A DNA stretch of 42,485 bases, from the NCBI GenBank assembly GCA_001683825.1, contig LXTR01000052.1, positions 1 through 42,485 of the forward strand, given 5' to 3'. The DNA comes from Flavobacteriaceae bacterium CP2B (GTDB lineage Bacteria > Bacteroidota > Bacteroidia > Flavobacteriales > Flavobacteriaceae). Of the stretch, positions 15,032-23,228 are shown in pieces (the stretch's first letter is position 1; each line of letters opens with the position of its first letter). The notes under the pieces are model-generated. The model had not been told where the DNA came from. It did no database searches and saw nothing but the letters and a program-made list of their open reading frames with translations. The position numbers were made by a program, and so were the translations under genes.

Positions 15032-17239
15032 ATGGTTCTACGTTCTTTAACGATGCTCATGGCGGGGTTGCTGTGTTCGGTGGTCAGCCGGTCTCAGGAT
15101 AGCCCGGCAGAACCAAGGGCAGGGGAAAGGCCGGTAAGCCGCGCCATAGCTATTTCAACGGCCCCCGAAATAGATGGGGAGGTACTCAATGACCCCATTT
15201 GGCAGGCTATTAAACCCTTTGGCAACCTGGTACAGTCGCAGCCCAACTTCGGGCACCCCGCCAGCGAGAAAACCGATATCCGCATCGCCTATACCGATGA
15301 AACCTTTTTTGTTTCGGTGGTGTGCTTTGATGCCAGGCCCGATGCGCTGGTGGTGTCCGACGCCCGTCGCGACGCCAGCCTGGACAATACCGATGCCGTG
15401 ATTTTTATTCTGGACACCTATAAGGACGGGCAAAACGGCTTTATTTTTGGTACCAATTCCCTGGGGGTCGAATACGACGCACAGGTAGATAACGAAGGGC
15501 AGGGCAACAATAACGTCAACAGGCAGCAAGGGGGGACCATTGGTGGTTTCAACCTGAATTGGGATGCCTCCTGGGAAGTACGTACCCAGGTAGGGCAATA
15601 TGGCTGGTCTGCCGAATTTGCCATACCTATCCGCACATTGCGTTTTCAACCGGGCAAGGACTGGGGGTTTAATTTCAGGAGGAATATCCGAAAAAGCAAC
15701 GAGATCGTGTATTGGTCCCCGGTGCCCATCGGGATCAACCTGAACCGCCTGTCCCTTGCCGGCACCCTTACTGGGTTGGAACTCCGCAGTCCCGGGAACC
15801 TCAAAATCATCCCCTATGTATTGGGGCGGCTTGAAAAAGATCACAGCCTGGCAGACCCCGGCTGGGATTTCACCCCCGAAGCAGGAGGCGATATCAAATA
15901 CAGCATTACCCCCAGCCTTACCCTGGATGTTACGTATAATACCGACTTTGCCCAGGTGGAAGTAGATGACCAGCAGGTAAACCTGGACCGGTTTAACCTT
16001 TTCTTCCCGGAAAAACGCCCTTTTTTCCTCGAAAATGCCGGGCTTTTTACGGTGGGCAGCCCGGGGGAAGTAGACCTGTTCTTTAGCCGTCGCATAGGGA
16101 TAGGCGAAGCCGGTAGCGTTGTGCCAATCATTGGCGGGGCGCGCCTTTCAGGCAAACTCAACCGCACCAACCTGGGGTTGCTCTCCATGTTCACCGAAGA
16201 TGTTGCATCTGCCGGGATCGAAAAGAACAATTTTAGCGTAGCCCGTGTCAACCACGAGTTTAAAGGGAGGTCTGCCCTGGGGGCTATCTTTGTGAACAAG
16301 GCCAACCTGGAGACCGATGGTGAATTTAACCGTACCTATGCCATCGACGGAAAACTCGGGCTGGGCCGGAAAGCCCGGATGTCGGGATTCTACGCCCGAA
16401 CCTCGGACCCCAGCGACAGCCTGAACGCCTATGCCTTTAAGTACCAGGCCGATTATATTTGGAGCAACTGGGAATTGCAGGGTTCCTATACGGAGGTAGG
16501 CGAAGGTTTTAACCCCGAGGTAGGTTTCCTGGTCCGCTCTGCCTACAGGAAACCCGAGGCCCGCGTGCTTTACCACTACAGGCCCCGCAACCAGGAATCG
16601 AAGATCCTCGAACTCAGGCCACATGTTTCCTACCGGGCCTACTGGAATTTCGAGGGCTTCCAGGAAACCGGCTTTTTACATATAGACAACCATTGGGAGT
16701 TTAAAAGCGGCCTTGAGTTCCACACCGGCTTTAACCTTACCACGGAAGGGGTGACACAGCCCTTTGAAATTTCCGAGGGGATCACGGTACTGCCGGGCAC
16801 CTATGACCATGCAGAATCGCAACTGGTCTTCTTTACCAATCAAAGCAAAGTCCTTTCGGTTAATTTACGCTCTGTGATAGGGGGGTCTTTCGGGGGGACC
16901 CGCTATATCAATTCGGGGACATTGCGACTAAGGGGGGGCGACAAGCTCAATGCGGCCTTCACCTATGAATACAACAATTTTCAACTACCGGTGGGCGATT
17001 TTACCGCAAATATTTTCCGTAGCCAGGTGTCCTATTCCTTTACCCCCAACCTCTATTTGCAAAGCCTGGTACAGAACAACAGCGCCGATAAGCTCTGGGC
17101 GATCAACCTGCGTTTCGGATGGCTTCAGCGGGCCAATACGGGCCTTTTTGTGGTGTATAACCACAACCTCAGGGATGGGGACCCCCTCAACCAGAGTTTT
17201 ATCGTCAAGTATACCCGTATGTTCGACCTGGTGAAATAA
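15032..17239 (+). CDS. DUF5916 outer-membrane protein with N-terminal CBM9-like domain
   Basis: A 735-residue exported protein. After a signal peptide (to about SRSQ, residue 22; ATG at 15032 or 15053) comes a CBM9-like beta-sandwich (about 38-245: APEIDGEVLNDPIWQAI, FNLNWDASWEVRTQV, GWSAEFAIPIRTLRF). From about residue 265 to the end lies DUF5916: VDDQQVNLDRFNLFFPEKRP and FFLENAGLFTVG are family hallmarks, then many alternating amphipathic strands that look like an outer-membrane beta-barrel. Function is unknown; the N-terminal domain suggests glycan binding or sensing at the cell surface. It stands alone between a divergent hydrolase operon and a convergent SRAP gene. The 263-base upstream gap (14769-15031) holds one possible 20-codon frame. 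Confidence 0.88.
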   Translation: MVLRSLTMLMAGLLCSVVSRSQDSPAEPRAGERPVSRAIAISTAPEIDGEVLNDPIWQAIKPFGNLVQSQPNFGHPASEKTDIRIAYTDETFFVSVVCFDARPDALVVSDARRDASLDNTDAVIFILDTYKDGQNGFIFGTNSLGVEYDAQVDNEGQGNNNVNRQQGGTIGGFNLNWDASWEVRTQVGQYGWSAEFAIPIRTLRFQPGKDWGFNFRRNIRKSNEIVYWSPVPIGINLNRLSLAGTLTGLELRSPGNLKIIPYVLGRLEKDHSLADPGWDFTPEAGGDIKYSITPSLTLDVTYNTDFAQVEVDDQQVNLDRFNLFFPEKRPFFLENAGLFTVGSPGEVDLFFSRRIGIGEAGSVVPIIGGARLSGKLNRTNLGLLSMFTEDVASAGIEKNNFSVARVNHEFKGRSALGAIFVNKANLETDGEFNRTYAIDGKLGLGRKARMSGFYARTSDPSDSLNAYAFKYQADYIWSNWELQGSYTEVGEGFNPEVGFLVRSAYRKPEARVLYHYRPRNQESKILELRPHVSYRAYWNFEGFQETGFLHIDNHWEFKSGLEFHTGFNLTTEGVTQPFEISEGITVLPGTYDHAESQLVFFTNQSKVLSVNLRSVIGGSFGGTRYINSGTLRLRGGDKLNAAFTYEYNNFQLPVGDFTANIFRSQVSYSFTPNLYLQSLVQNNSADKLWAINLRFGWLQRANTGLFVVYNHNLRDGDPLNQSFIVKYTRMFDLVK

Positions 17240-17287
17240 TATGGCTTTCCACGGGCATACAGCAGCCGTCCGCAGAGACAAAGGCCC

Positions 17288-18058
17288 CTATTCCCGTGCC
17301 TCCAGTTCGGGATAGCGGACCTCCCTGTTAATTTCAGCTACATTCCCCTTGTACCCTTTTCCCCTAAGCCGGTCTACGGTATAGGCTTGCAGCTTCGTTT
17401 CGGGATAGGGGCGGATGAGGTCCTCCATGGCTTTGATGTCAAGCACATCTTCAATGGGCTGTAGCCATTTGTCTTCCAGTTCCCCCGGCAGGATGAGCGG
17501 CATCCTCGGGCCTTTGATCCTGGGGTTGTTGTGTATTTTCGCCATCATAGGGTTCCCTTCCGTGGTGACGATAGAGAAGGTATTTGTGGTTTCCCCCGTC
17601 TCAGGGTTGGTCCACGCGTTCCAGACCCCGGCGAGCGACAAAGGCTCCCGATCTTTATGGTGGATGAAAAAAGGGTAGGTACCCCCTTTAAAATGGTGGT
17701 GCTCATAAAAGCCATCCACCGGGATGATACAGCGGTGGTATCGTGCGGCATCCCTGAAGGCGGGTTTTTCGAAGACGGTTTCGCCCCGGGCATTCAAGGT
17801 GTTGTTCCAAATTTTTTTTCGTCCGGCAAGGTCCTTTACCCAATGCGGCACCAGCCCCCAGGTAGCCACTTCGGGAACACGGGGGGATCGTTCCGTGTAA
17901 ACCAGCAGCCTGGGATGCATGAAACCGGAAGTATGGAACAGGGGGAGGTCCGTCAGCGGGACTATTTTTTCCTCGATCTCACGTATGGCCTTCTGATCCC
18001 CGTAATGCCGGGCCCTCTTCAATTGGGCATTTAAACTGGCCTTGATATCGTAGCACAT
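17288..18058 (-). CDS. SOS response-associated peptidase / abasic-site DNA-protein crosslinker (SRAP, YedK/HMCES family)
   Basis: SRAP proteins bind abasic sites in single-stranded DNA and form a thiazolidine crosslink through Cys2, shielding the lesion. The protein begins MCYD, giving Cys2 after Met removal. N89 and E93 lie in NTLNARGETV, E119 in VDGFYEHHH, and H176 in AKIHNNPR, all positions known in the family. At 256 residues it is of standard length. It follows the thioredoxin lipoprotein gene by only 8 bases; that may be chance packing, since no functional link is evident. No LexA-like box was recognised. Confidence 0.93.
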   Translation of the reverse strand: MCYDIKASLNAQLKRARHYGDQKAIREIEEKIVPLTDLPLFHTSGFMHPRLLVYTERSPRVPEVATWGLVPHWVKDLAGRKKIWNNTLNARGETVFEKPAFRDAARYHRCIIPVDGFYEHHHFKGGTYPFFIHHKDREPLSLAGVWNAWTNPETGETTNTFSIVTTEGNPMMAKIHNNPRIKGPRMPLILPGELEDKWLQPIEDVLDIKAMEDLIRPYPETKLQAYTVDRLRGKGYKGNVAEINREVRYPELEARE

Positions 18059-18066
18059 ACCTCGGT

Positions 18067-19266
18067 TTAATATACCCGTCCTATCATGGGGTGTTCTACT
18101 ATGGTCTTCTTGAGTTCGAAAAAATCGGCTTCACCCTGCTCCCGCCAGACTACCTTGCCCCCCGGCTCCAGGAGCAGGGTGTAGGGAAGGGCGCCATTCC
18201 ACTCGGGGTCCACGGCTTCTATAAACTCATATTTATCTGCAGTGGCCACGATATAATTGGTGACTGCCGACTCCGAGTTTTTAAGGAACTCCAGGGCTTT
18301 GTCCTTATTCGATAGCGGGTCGGCAGAAAGGGATACAAACTCAAAATCCCGGGCGCCGAACATCCTCTGGAGCACTACAAATTCAGGGTACTCCAGCCGG
18401 CAGGGGCCGCACCAGGTAGCCCAGATATTGATCAGTCGCAATTTGCCCCCCTCGTTTCGGACAAGGTCCGAAATACCCTGGGGCGTCAGTTCGGTAAGGG
18501 TGACTTCCTTTTCCGACCATTCCTTGTCGATCTTTTCGCGCATTTTGGTTTTCCAGCCCCATTTGGTCGAACATCCAAAGGTTTTGGTGACGGGCTGTTT
18601 CGGGGCACTGCCGGCCAGTACCTGCTCTATGGCATTCCTCAGGTCTTCCCCCTGGGCGGTCCCCGGTTTTTCCGATCCGTCAATGCGCCCGACATACTGC
18701 AGGATGCGTGCTTTGTCGAATACGAAAGCATGTGGGGTGGCCACTGGGCCATAGGCCAAAGCCACCTGTTGATCGTCCCCATCATAGAGGTATGGGAAGT
18801 TAAATTCCTGGTCCTTCGCCCGGATGACCATGTCCTCATAGGTATCCCCCAGGTCTGAATACCCCAGTTCTTCGTATAGCAGGCCCAGGGGGCTGTTTGG
18901 GGAGATAGCGATGAGTTGTACCCCCTTGGGCCGGTAGTCGGCCGCAATACTTTTGATGCGTTCCTCATACGCCTGGGCGGTAGGGCAGTGGTTGCAGGTA
19001 AAAACGATCACCAACACTTCTGCCTGCGCGTACTCGTCCAGGGTATGGAACTTGCCATCGACTCCGGGGAGGCGGAAATCCGGGGCCTTCGCCCCGGGCT
19101 CCAGGGTTCTTACTTCCTGCTCCGGGACCAATACCGGTTGGGGTATGAATCCGGTTTCTTCCAGGGTTTCGGGACTTTTCCCGGGTTCAATTTTCTTCTC
19201 AGGCTTGCAGCCGGTGCCCATGAGCAAGGCCAGTACTGCCAGAATACAGAGGTTACGTATCATCAT
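18067..19266 (-). CDS. Lipoprotein with two thioredoxin folds (peroxiredoxin-like plus TlpA-like)
   Basis: A 399-residue lipoprotein (lipobox MGTGC, C20). Residues about 55-215 form an AhpC/TSA-like domain: GAKAPDFRLPG, then FTCNHCPTAQAY with C91 and C94, and PVATPHAFVFD carrying the cis-proline typical of thioredoxin folds. A linker contains FGCSTKW (C232). Residues about 250-399 form a TlpA/ResA-like domain with INIWATWCGPCRLEYPEF (C286, C289) and LPYTLLL. Both active sites are intact, so the protein may pass electrons between domains or act on two partners in the periplasm. It lies downstream of the molybdenum hydroxylase genes by 61 bases; a weak -7-like TACCTTTT is present in between. 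Confidence 0.9.
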   Translation of the reverse strand: MMIRNLCILAVLALLMGTGCKPEKKIEPGKSPETLEETGFIPQPVLVPEQEVRTLEPGAKAPDFRLPGVDGKFHTLDEYAQAEVLVIVFTCNHCPTAQAYEERIKSIAADYRPKGVQLIAISPNSPLGLLYEELGYSDLGDTYEDMVIRAKDQEFNFPYLYDGDDQQVALAYGPVATPHAFVFDKARILQYVGRIDGSEKPGTAQGEDLRNAIEQVLAGSAPKQPVTKTFGCSTKWGWKTKMREKIDKEWSEKEVTLTELTPQGISDLVRNEGGKLRLINIWATWCGPCRLEYPEFVVLQRMFGARDFEFVSLSADPLSNKDKALEFLKNSESAVTNYIVATADKYEFIEAVDPEWNGALPYTLLLEPGGKVVWREQGEADFFELKKTIVEHPMIGRVY

Positions 19267-19327
19267 ATCACTGTTTGGTTGTAAAAGGTATTTAATGCTA
19301 AAAAAATTGTATTCCCGTTCCTATGCC

Positions 19328-21505
19328 CTAACTTTTCAGGGCCTCCAGTACCCGCGCTGGGGTAAAGGGCAAATGGCGCAACCGTTTCCCCGTCAGGCTG
19401 AAGAAAGCATTGGCAATGGCACCTGCCACCAGGGGGGTGCCCGATTCGCCTACCCCTTGTGGGGGCTCGCCAGAGGCAATCAGGGCGGTCTCCACGCTTT
19501 CCGGTACTTCTTGCATGCGAAGGATGGGGTAGTCGTTAAAATTGGACTGTTGTACCTTTCCGCCTTCTATGGTGACCTGCTCCTTCAGCACACTGCTGAT
19601 CCCCATAAGGATGCCGCCTTCCATCTGTGCCTTCACGTTGTCCGGCTGAACGACGATCCCTGCATCCAGGGCATTCCAAAAACGGTGAACACGGATAAGG
19701 CCGCTTGCCCGGTCAACAGAAATTTCGCAAATGCCGGTCGACAGCGTACCGCTGCGTTCCAGGAATGCCACGCCCCTGGCCCGACCATCGGGAACAGCCC
19801 CCCCCCAACGGGCCATTTCAGCTGCTTTTTCAAGCGTTGCCAGGGCCCTGGGGGAGATGGCCATCAACTGCCTGCGGAAATCTACCGGATCGCGGCCCTC
19901 ACCGGCGGCAATTTCATCAATCATGCATTCTATGGCAAACTTATTGGGGCCATGCCCCACAGATCGCCAGTGTTTCAGGCGTATACCATGGGTGGCCTCG
20001 CGCCATTCGGCGAACTGGTTGGGGATGTCGTAATGCTCATTGCGGATCCCGCTGGCCACCAAATTCCCGCCGTCACCCACGATGCAATGCGAGAAGCCGG
20101 TGAGTTTTCCATGGGTGTCGGTACATGCCTGGAGCCGCTGCAGGCTTAAGGGCCTGAATGCCCCGTACCGAATATCGTCTTCCCGGGTCCACAGGAGTTT
20201 TACCGGGGTACCGGGCACTTCCCGGGCCATGCCGGCACATTCGGTCACAAAATCGGTCATGCTACGCCTGCCGAACCCGCCCCCCAGGTATTGCAGTTCA
20301 ATCGTTACATTTTCAGGGGCGATCCCCAGGAGTTGTGGTACCCCGAGTTTTTCGTCAAAACCCTGCTGGCTGCCCACCCAAACCCTGGCACTCAGAAGGT
20401 CTTCCGCCACCTGTACCACCGCATTGAGCGGTTCCATTTGCGCATGGTAGACATAGTCGTTCAAAAAGTCGGCGGAATAGGTTTTGGCGGCGCTGCCCAT
20501 CGCTGCCTTGAAATTCCCCGTTTCAACGAGTACGCGTCCGGCCTGTGGGTTACCGGCCATAACTTCGTACTCTTTGAACGTATCCTGGGAATTAAACCCG
20601 TTCGCCATGGAAGGCGCCCAGGAGATCTTCATCGCTTTTTTTGCCTCCAGGGCCTGTTCCAGACGGGTTGCCAGTACGCCCACGGCATGCTCCAGGAGGA
20701 CCACTTTAAGCACCCCTTCCATGGCCAGGATGGCTTCCCTGTTTTCAAGGGTGGGGCTGGCTCCATGCATGGCGCCCCGTTCCAATACCGCATAGCGCAT
20801 TCCCGGTAGCTGAAGGTCTATGGCAAACCGGGCGCTTCCATCTACTTTGGAAGGGATGTCGGTTCTAGGGACCACCTTTCCGATCAGGCGAAAATCCTCC
20901 GGGCTTTTCAGGTCGCTATCCGCCACTTCGGGCAATGCCTCCGGAAGTTGCAACAAGGGCACCATCTGGGCAAAGGACAGGGAGCGCCCGCTTTGGGGAT
21001 GCAGCACCCTACCCGGGGCCGTGGTGACCTCGGACAGGGGTACGTCCCAGTGCGTTGCCGCCGAGTGCCGCATAATATACCTTGCCTGGGCCCCGGCTTT
21101 TCGCATGCTGTTGAAATACCCGCTGGTGATGCGGCTCCCGGCGGAGAGCATTACCTTTCGTTCCGTGCTCCATCCATCGGAACCATAGATCGTTGCTACC
21201 TGAGGGGAAAAGACGACCTCCACCCTGTCCCAATCGGCATCCATTTCCTCCGCAAAAATTACAGGGAGGGAGGTCATGGAGCCCTGGCCCATTTCGGCTG
21301 CCGGGTTGTAGATGATCACCCGTCCGTCACCGGTAAGTTGCACCCAGGCCGTAAGCCGGTGTTTTAAGACTTCCTTTTCAACTGCCCGCTTATCGCTGCA
21401 GGACCATAGCTGAGGGAGTATTCCCGACACCCCAATAAACAGGGCCACACCCCCCGAAGTTTTCAGGAATTGCCTGCGGGCTAAGGGTTTTTGAAGGGGT
21501 TTCAT
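19328..21505 (-). CDS. Molybdopterin-binding subunit of xanthine dehydrogenase-family hydroxylase (IorB-like), Tat signal
   Basis: Large subunit (725 residues) of a two-component molybdenum hydroxylase such as isoquinoline 1-oxidoreductase or membrane aldehyde oxidases. A Tat signal is present (LARRQFLKTSGGVALFIG; RR at 10-11), so it is exported folded. NPAAEMGQGSMTSLPVIFAE and GFGRRSMTDF contact the cofactor, and the catalytic glutamate is in GVGESGTPLVAGAIANAF near the C-terminus. The 2Fe-2S partner is encoded 28 bases upstream. No FAD subunit or cytochrome gene lies nearby, so the electron acceptor is unknown. Aldehydes or N-heterocycles are typical substrates in the family; which applies here cannot be said. 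Confidence 0.92.
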   Translation of the reverse strand: MKPLQKPLARRQFLKTSGGVALFIGVSGILPQLWSCSDKRAVEKEVLKHRLTAWVQLTGDGRVIIYNPAAEMGQGSMTSLPVIFAEEMDADWDRVEVVFSPQVATIYGSDGWSTERKVMLSAGSRITSGYFNSMRKAGAQARYIMRHSAATHWDVPLSEVTTAPGRVLHPQSGRSLSFAQMVPLLQLPEALPEVADSDLKSPEDFRLIGKVVPRTDIPSKVDGSARFAIDLQLPGMRYAVLERGAMHGASPTLENREAILAMEGVLKVVLLEHAVGVLATRLEQALEAKKAMKISWAPSMANGFNSQDTFKEYEVMAGNPQAGRVLVETGNFKAAMGSAAKTYSADFLNDYVYHAQMEPLNAVVQVAEDLLSARVWVGSQQGFDEKLGVPQLLGIAPENVTIELQYLGGGFGRRSMTDFVTECAGMAREVPGTPVKLLWTREDDIRYGAFRPLSLQRLQACTDTHGKLTGFSHCIVGDGGNLVASGIRNEHYDIPNQFAEWREATHGIRLKHWRSVGHGPNKFAIECMIDEIAAGEGRDPVDFRRQLMAISPRALATLEKAAEMARWGGAVPDGRARGVAFLERSGTLSTGICEISVDRASGLIRVHRFWNALDAGIVVQPDNVKAQMEGGILMGISSVLKEQVTIEGGKVQQSNFNDYPILRMQEVPESVETALIASGEPPQGVGESGTPLVAGAIANAFFSLTGKRLRHLPFTPARVLEALKS

Positions 21506-21533
21506 CCGGCGTATTTTGTGGGCTGATTAGATG

Positions 21534-22022
21534 TTAGGAGCTGCCGCTTTGGGTATCCATCCTCCCCGAGGCGATTTCAATGGCTTCCAGGATGCGTAAA
21601 TAGGTGCCACAGCGACAGAGGTTCCCATTCATATAGCGCTTTATCTCGTCCCGTGTGGGGTGCGGTGTCGTTTGCAACAGGGCTACCGCCTGCATGATCT
21701 GGCCCGATTGGCAGTAACCGCATTGCGGGGCCTGGGCCTCAATCCATGCTTTTTGGACCGGGTGTCTGCCATCTGTGGAAAGCCCTTCAATCGTTACGAT
21801 CTTTTGACCTTTGGAGGCTTGTTCCACAGAAAGGACACAGGCCCTTACCGGGTCGCCATCCACATGCAGGGTACAGGCCCCGCACTGGGCGATCCCACAG
21901 CCATATTTGGTGCCCATGAGGCCCAGGTGCTCCCGGATCACCCATAGCAGGGAGGTGCCTCCCGGCACCTCTGCGGTCCGGGTTTCACCATTGATGTGTA
22001 AGGTATAGACTGGCATGGGCAT
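21534..22022 (-). CDS. 2Fe-2S subunit of molybdenum hydroxylase (IorA-like)
   Basis: Electron-transfer subunit of 162 residues with two [2Fe-2S] clusters. The plant-ferredoxin-type N-terminal half has C42, C47, C50 and C62 (CGIAQCGAC then AC). The helical C-terminal half has C101 and C104 (CGYCQSG) with C136 and C138 (CRCG). It has no export signal of its own, so it probably assembles with the Tat-tagged large subunit in the cytosol and crosses the membrane as its passenger, as known for related enzymes. M1 or M3 (22022 or 22016) could be the start. Likely the first gene of its operon. Confidence 0.93.
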   Translation of the reverse strand: MPMPVYTLHINGETRTAEVPGGTSLLWVIREHLGLMGTKYGCGIAQCGACTLHVDGDPVRACVLSVEQASKGQKIVTIEGLSTDGRHPVQKAWIEAQAPQCGYCQSGQIMQAVALLQTTPHPTRDEIKRYMNGNLCRCGTYLRILEAIEIASGRMDTQSGSS

Positions 22023-22037
22023 CTCCTGATCTTCGGA

Positions 22038-22069
22038 TTAAGTTACGCCAATGCCCGTTAATTGTCAAA
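22038..22069 (-). promoter_or_regulatory. Possible promoter of the molybdenum hydroxylase operon
   Basis: Minus strand: TTTG (22069-22066) and TAACTTAA (22045-22038, six of eight consensus-compatible) with 20 bases between. It lies just upstream of the 2Fe-2S subunit start. The rest of the 238-base gap (22023-22260) has a 6-base inverted repeat ATACCG/CGGTAT at 22190-22206 and no convincing gene. Confidence 0.35.
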
Positions 22070-22260
22070 TCTTAGGTGCCAAAATCAACCGTGCAAGGCA
22101 TGGGTCCCCTCATGGCGTCCACGGGCTTTACAGGAAAAACACAAAGCTTTCGTTTGCAGGGTCCAACCACCGTTGGCCTTAAAGCCGGGATACCGGCTAG
22201 CGGTATGGCTAAAATGGGGCAGGTAGGAGGAGGGGCCTGTCGGGAAGCTGTGATTGCTGG

Positions 22261-23157
22261 TTAACGTATGCCGCGGACGTTCATCTCCAGGGTATACACT
22301 GAATTCATGGCCGTAATGAACAGGGTTTTTTGTTCCTTTCCGCCGAAGGTTACATTGGCGGTCCAATCCTGGGGGACTTCGATATGGGCTATCTGCACCC
22401 CGTCTTTGTTGAATACCGTGACCCCCTTGCCTGTTAGGTACAGGTTGCCGTGGTTGTCTAAAGTCATCCCATCTGATCCCATGCTTGTGACCAGTGTTTT
22501 ATCTTTAAGGCGCCCGTCCATGGCGATCCCGTAGGCATAGGTCTTGCGATCGCCTATGTCGGCCACATACAGGGTACTGCCGTCCGGGCTCCCGATAATA
22601 CCGTTGGGTTGCACCAGGCCATCGGCCGCTATCTGTACCTCCCCGGTATCGGGGTTCAGGTAATACACCCGCTGCTCCTCTATTTCGGGCCCCTTGCGTT
22701 CCCAGTACGGCCGTTGGTAGTAGGGGTCTGTAAAGTAAATCCCGCCCCTGGGGTCTACCCAAAGGTCGTTGGGCCCATTCAGGTGCTTGCCCCCAAAACC
22801 ATCCACCAGCACCGTTACTTCCTTGTCCGGGGAGATTTGCCATAGCTGGAACTGTTCGTCTGCGCAGGCGAGCAGGTTGCCCTGGTGGTCTACGTACAGG
22901 CCATTGGCCCTGCCCGATGGTTCCATGTAGGTGCTTACCGCTCCTGAATCTGCCTGCCATTTCAGGATACGGTCGTTGGGCTGGTCTGTAAAATAGACAT
23001 TTCCTTCCTTATCCACGGCAGGACCTTCGGTAAAGGAATAATCAGCCGCTACCAGGGTTAATTGTGCCCCCTCAGCGATGATGGGGGTGTCCTGTGCTTT
23101 GCAGGAGGTGAGCAACAGGGTTAACACCAGCAGGTGGAGGGTAGCGCGTACTTTCAT
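22261..23157 (-). CDS. SMP-30/gluconolactonase-like lipoprotein
   Basis: Six-bladed beta-propeller of the SMP-30/gluconolactonase/LRE family, 298 residues, with a lipobox (LLTSC, C19) placing it in the cell envelope. Typical features are SFTEGPAVDKEGNVYFTD (the metal-binding Glu of EGP), RANGLYVDHQGNLLACAD, HLNGPNDLWVDPRGGIYFTD (Asn ligand) and LYVADIGD with SDGMTLDNHGNLYLT (Asp region). Family members hydrolyse sugar lactones or act on organophosphates. In this locus a lactonase step fits a sugar-acid oxidation pathway with the upstream reductase and isomerase. It is the last gene of the 30803-22261 run, 71 bases after the D-aminoacylase-like gene. Confidence 0.9.
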   Translation of the reverse strand: MKVRATLHLLVLTLLLTSCKAQDTPIIAEGAQLTLVAADYSFTEGPAVDKEGNVYFTDQPNDRILKWQADSGAVSTYMEPSGRANGLYVDHQGNLLACADEQFQLWQISPDKEVTVLVDGFGGKHLNGPNDLWVDPRGGIYFTDPYYQRPYWERKGPEIEEQRVYYLNPDTGEVQIAADGLVQPNGIIGSPDGSTLYVADIGDRKTYAYGIAMDGRLKDKTLVTSMGSDGMTLDNHGNLYLTGKGVTVFNKDGVQIAHIEVPQDWTANVTFGGKEQKTLFITAMNSVYTLEMNVRGIR

Positions 23158-23228
23158 TGCATATTGTGTTTAGTGCGTTATTACTTTTTGGGGCACCCAT
23201 GGCATGCCCTGCGGATGCCACGGCCTTT

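Noticed and set aside
22076-22366. Short frames on both strands in the gap before the SMP-30 gene
   Set aside because: Low-complexity translations with no motif; the minus-strand one overlaps the SMP-30 gene in another frame.
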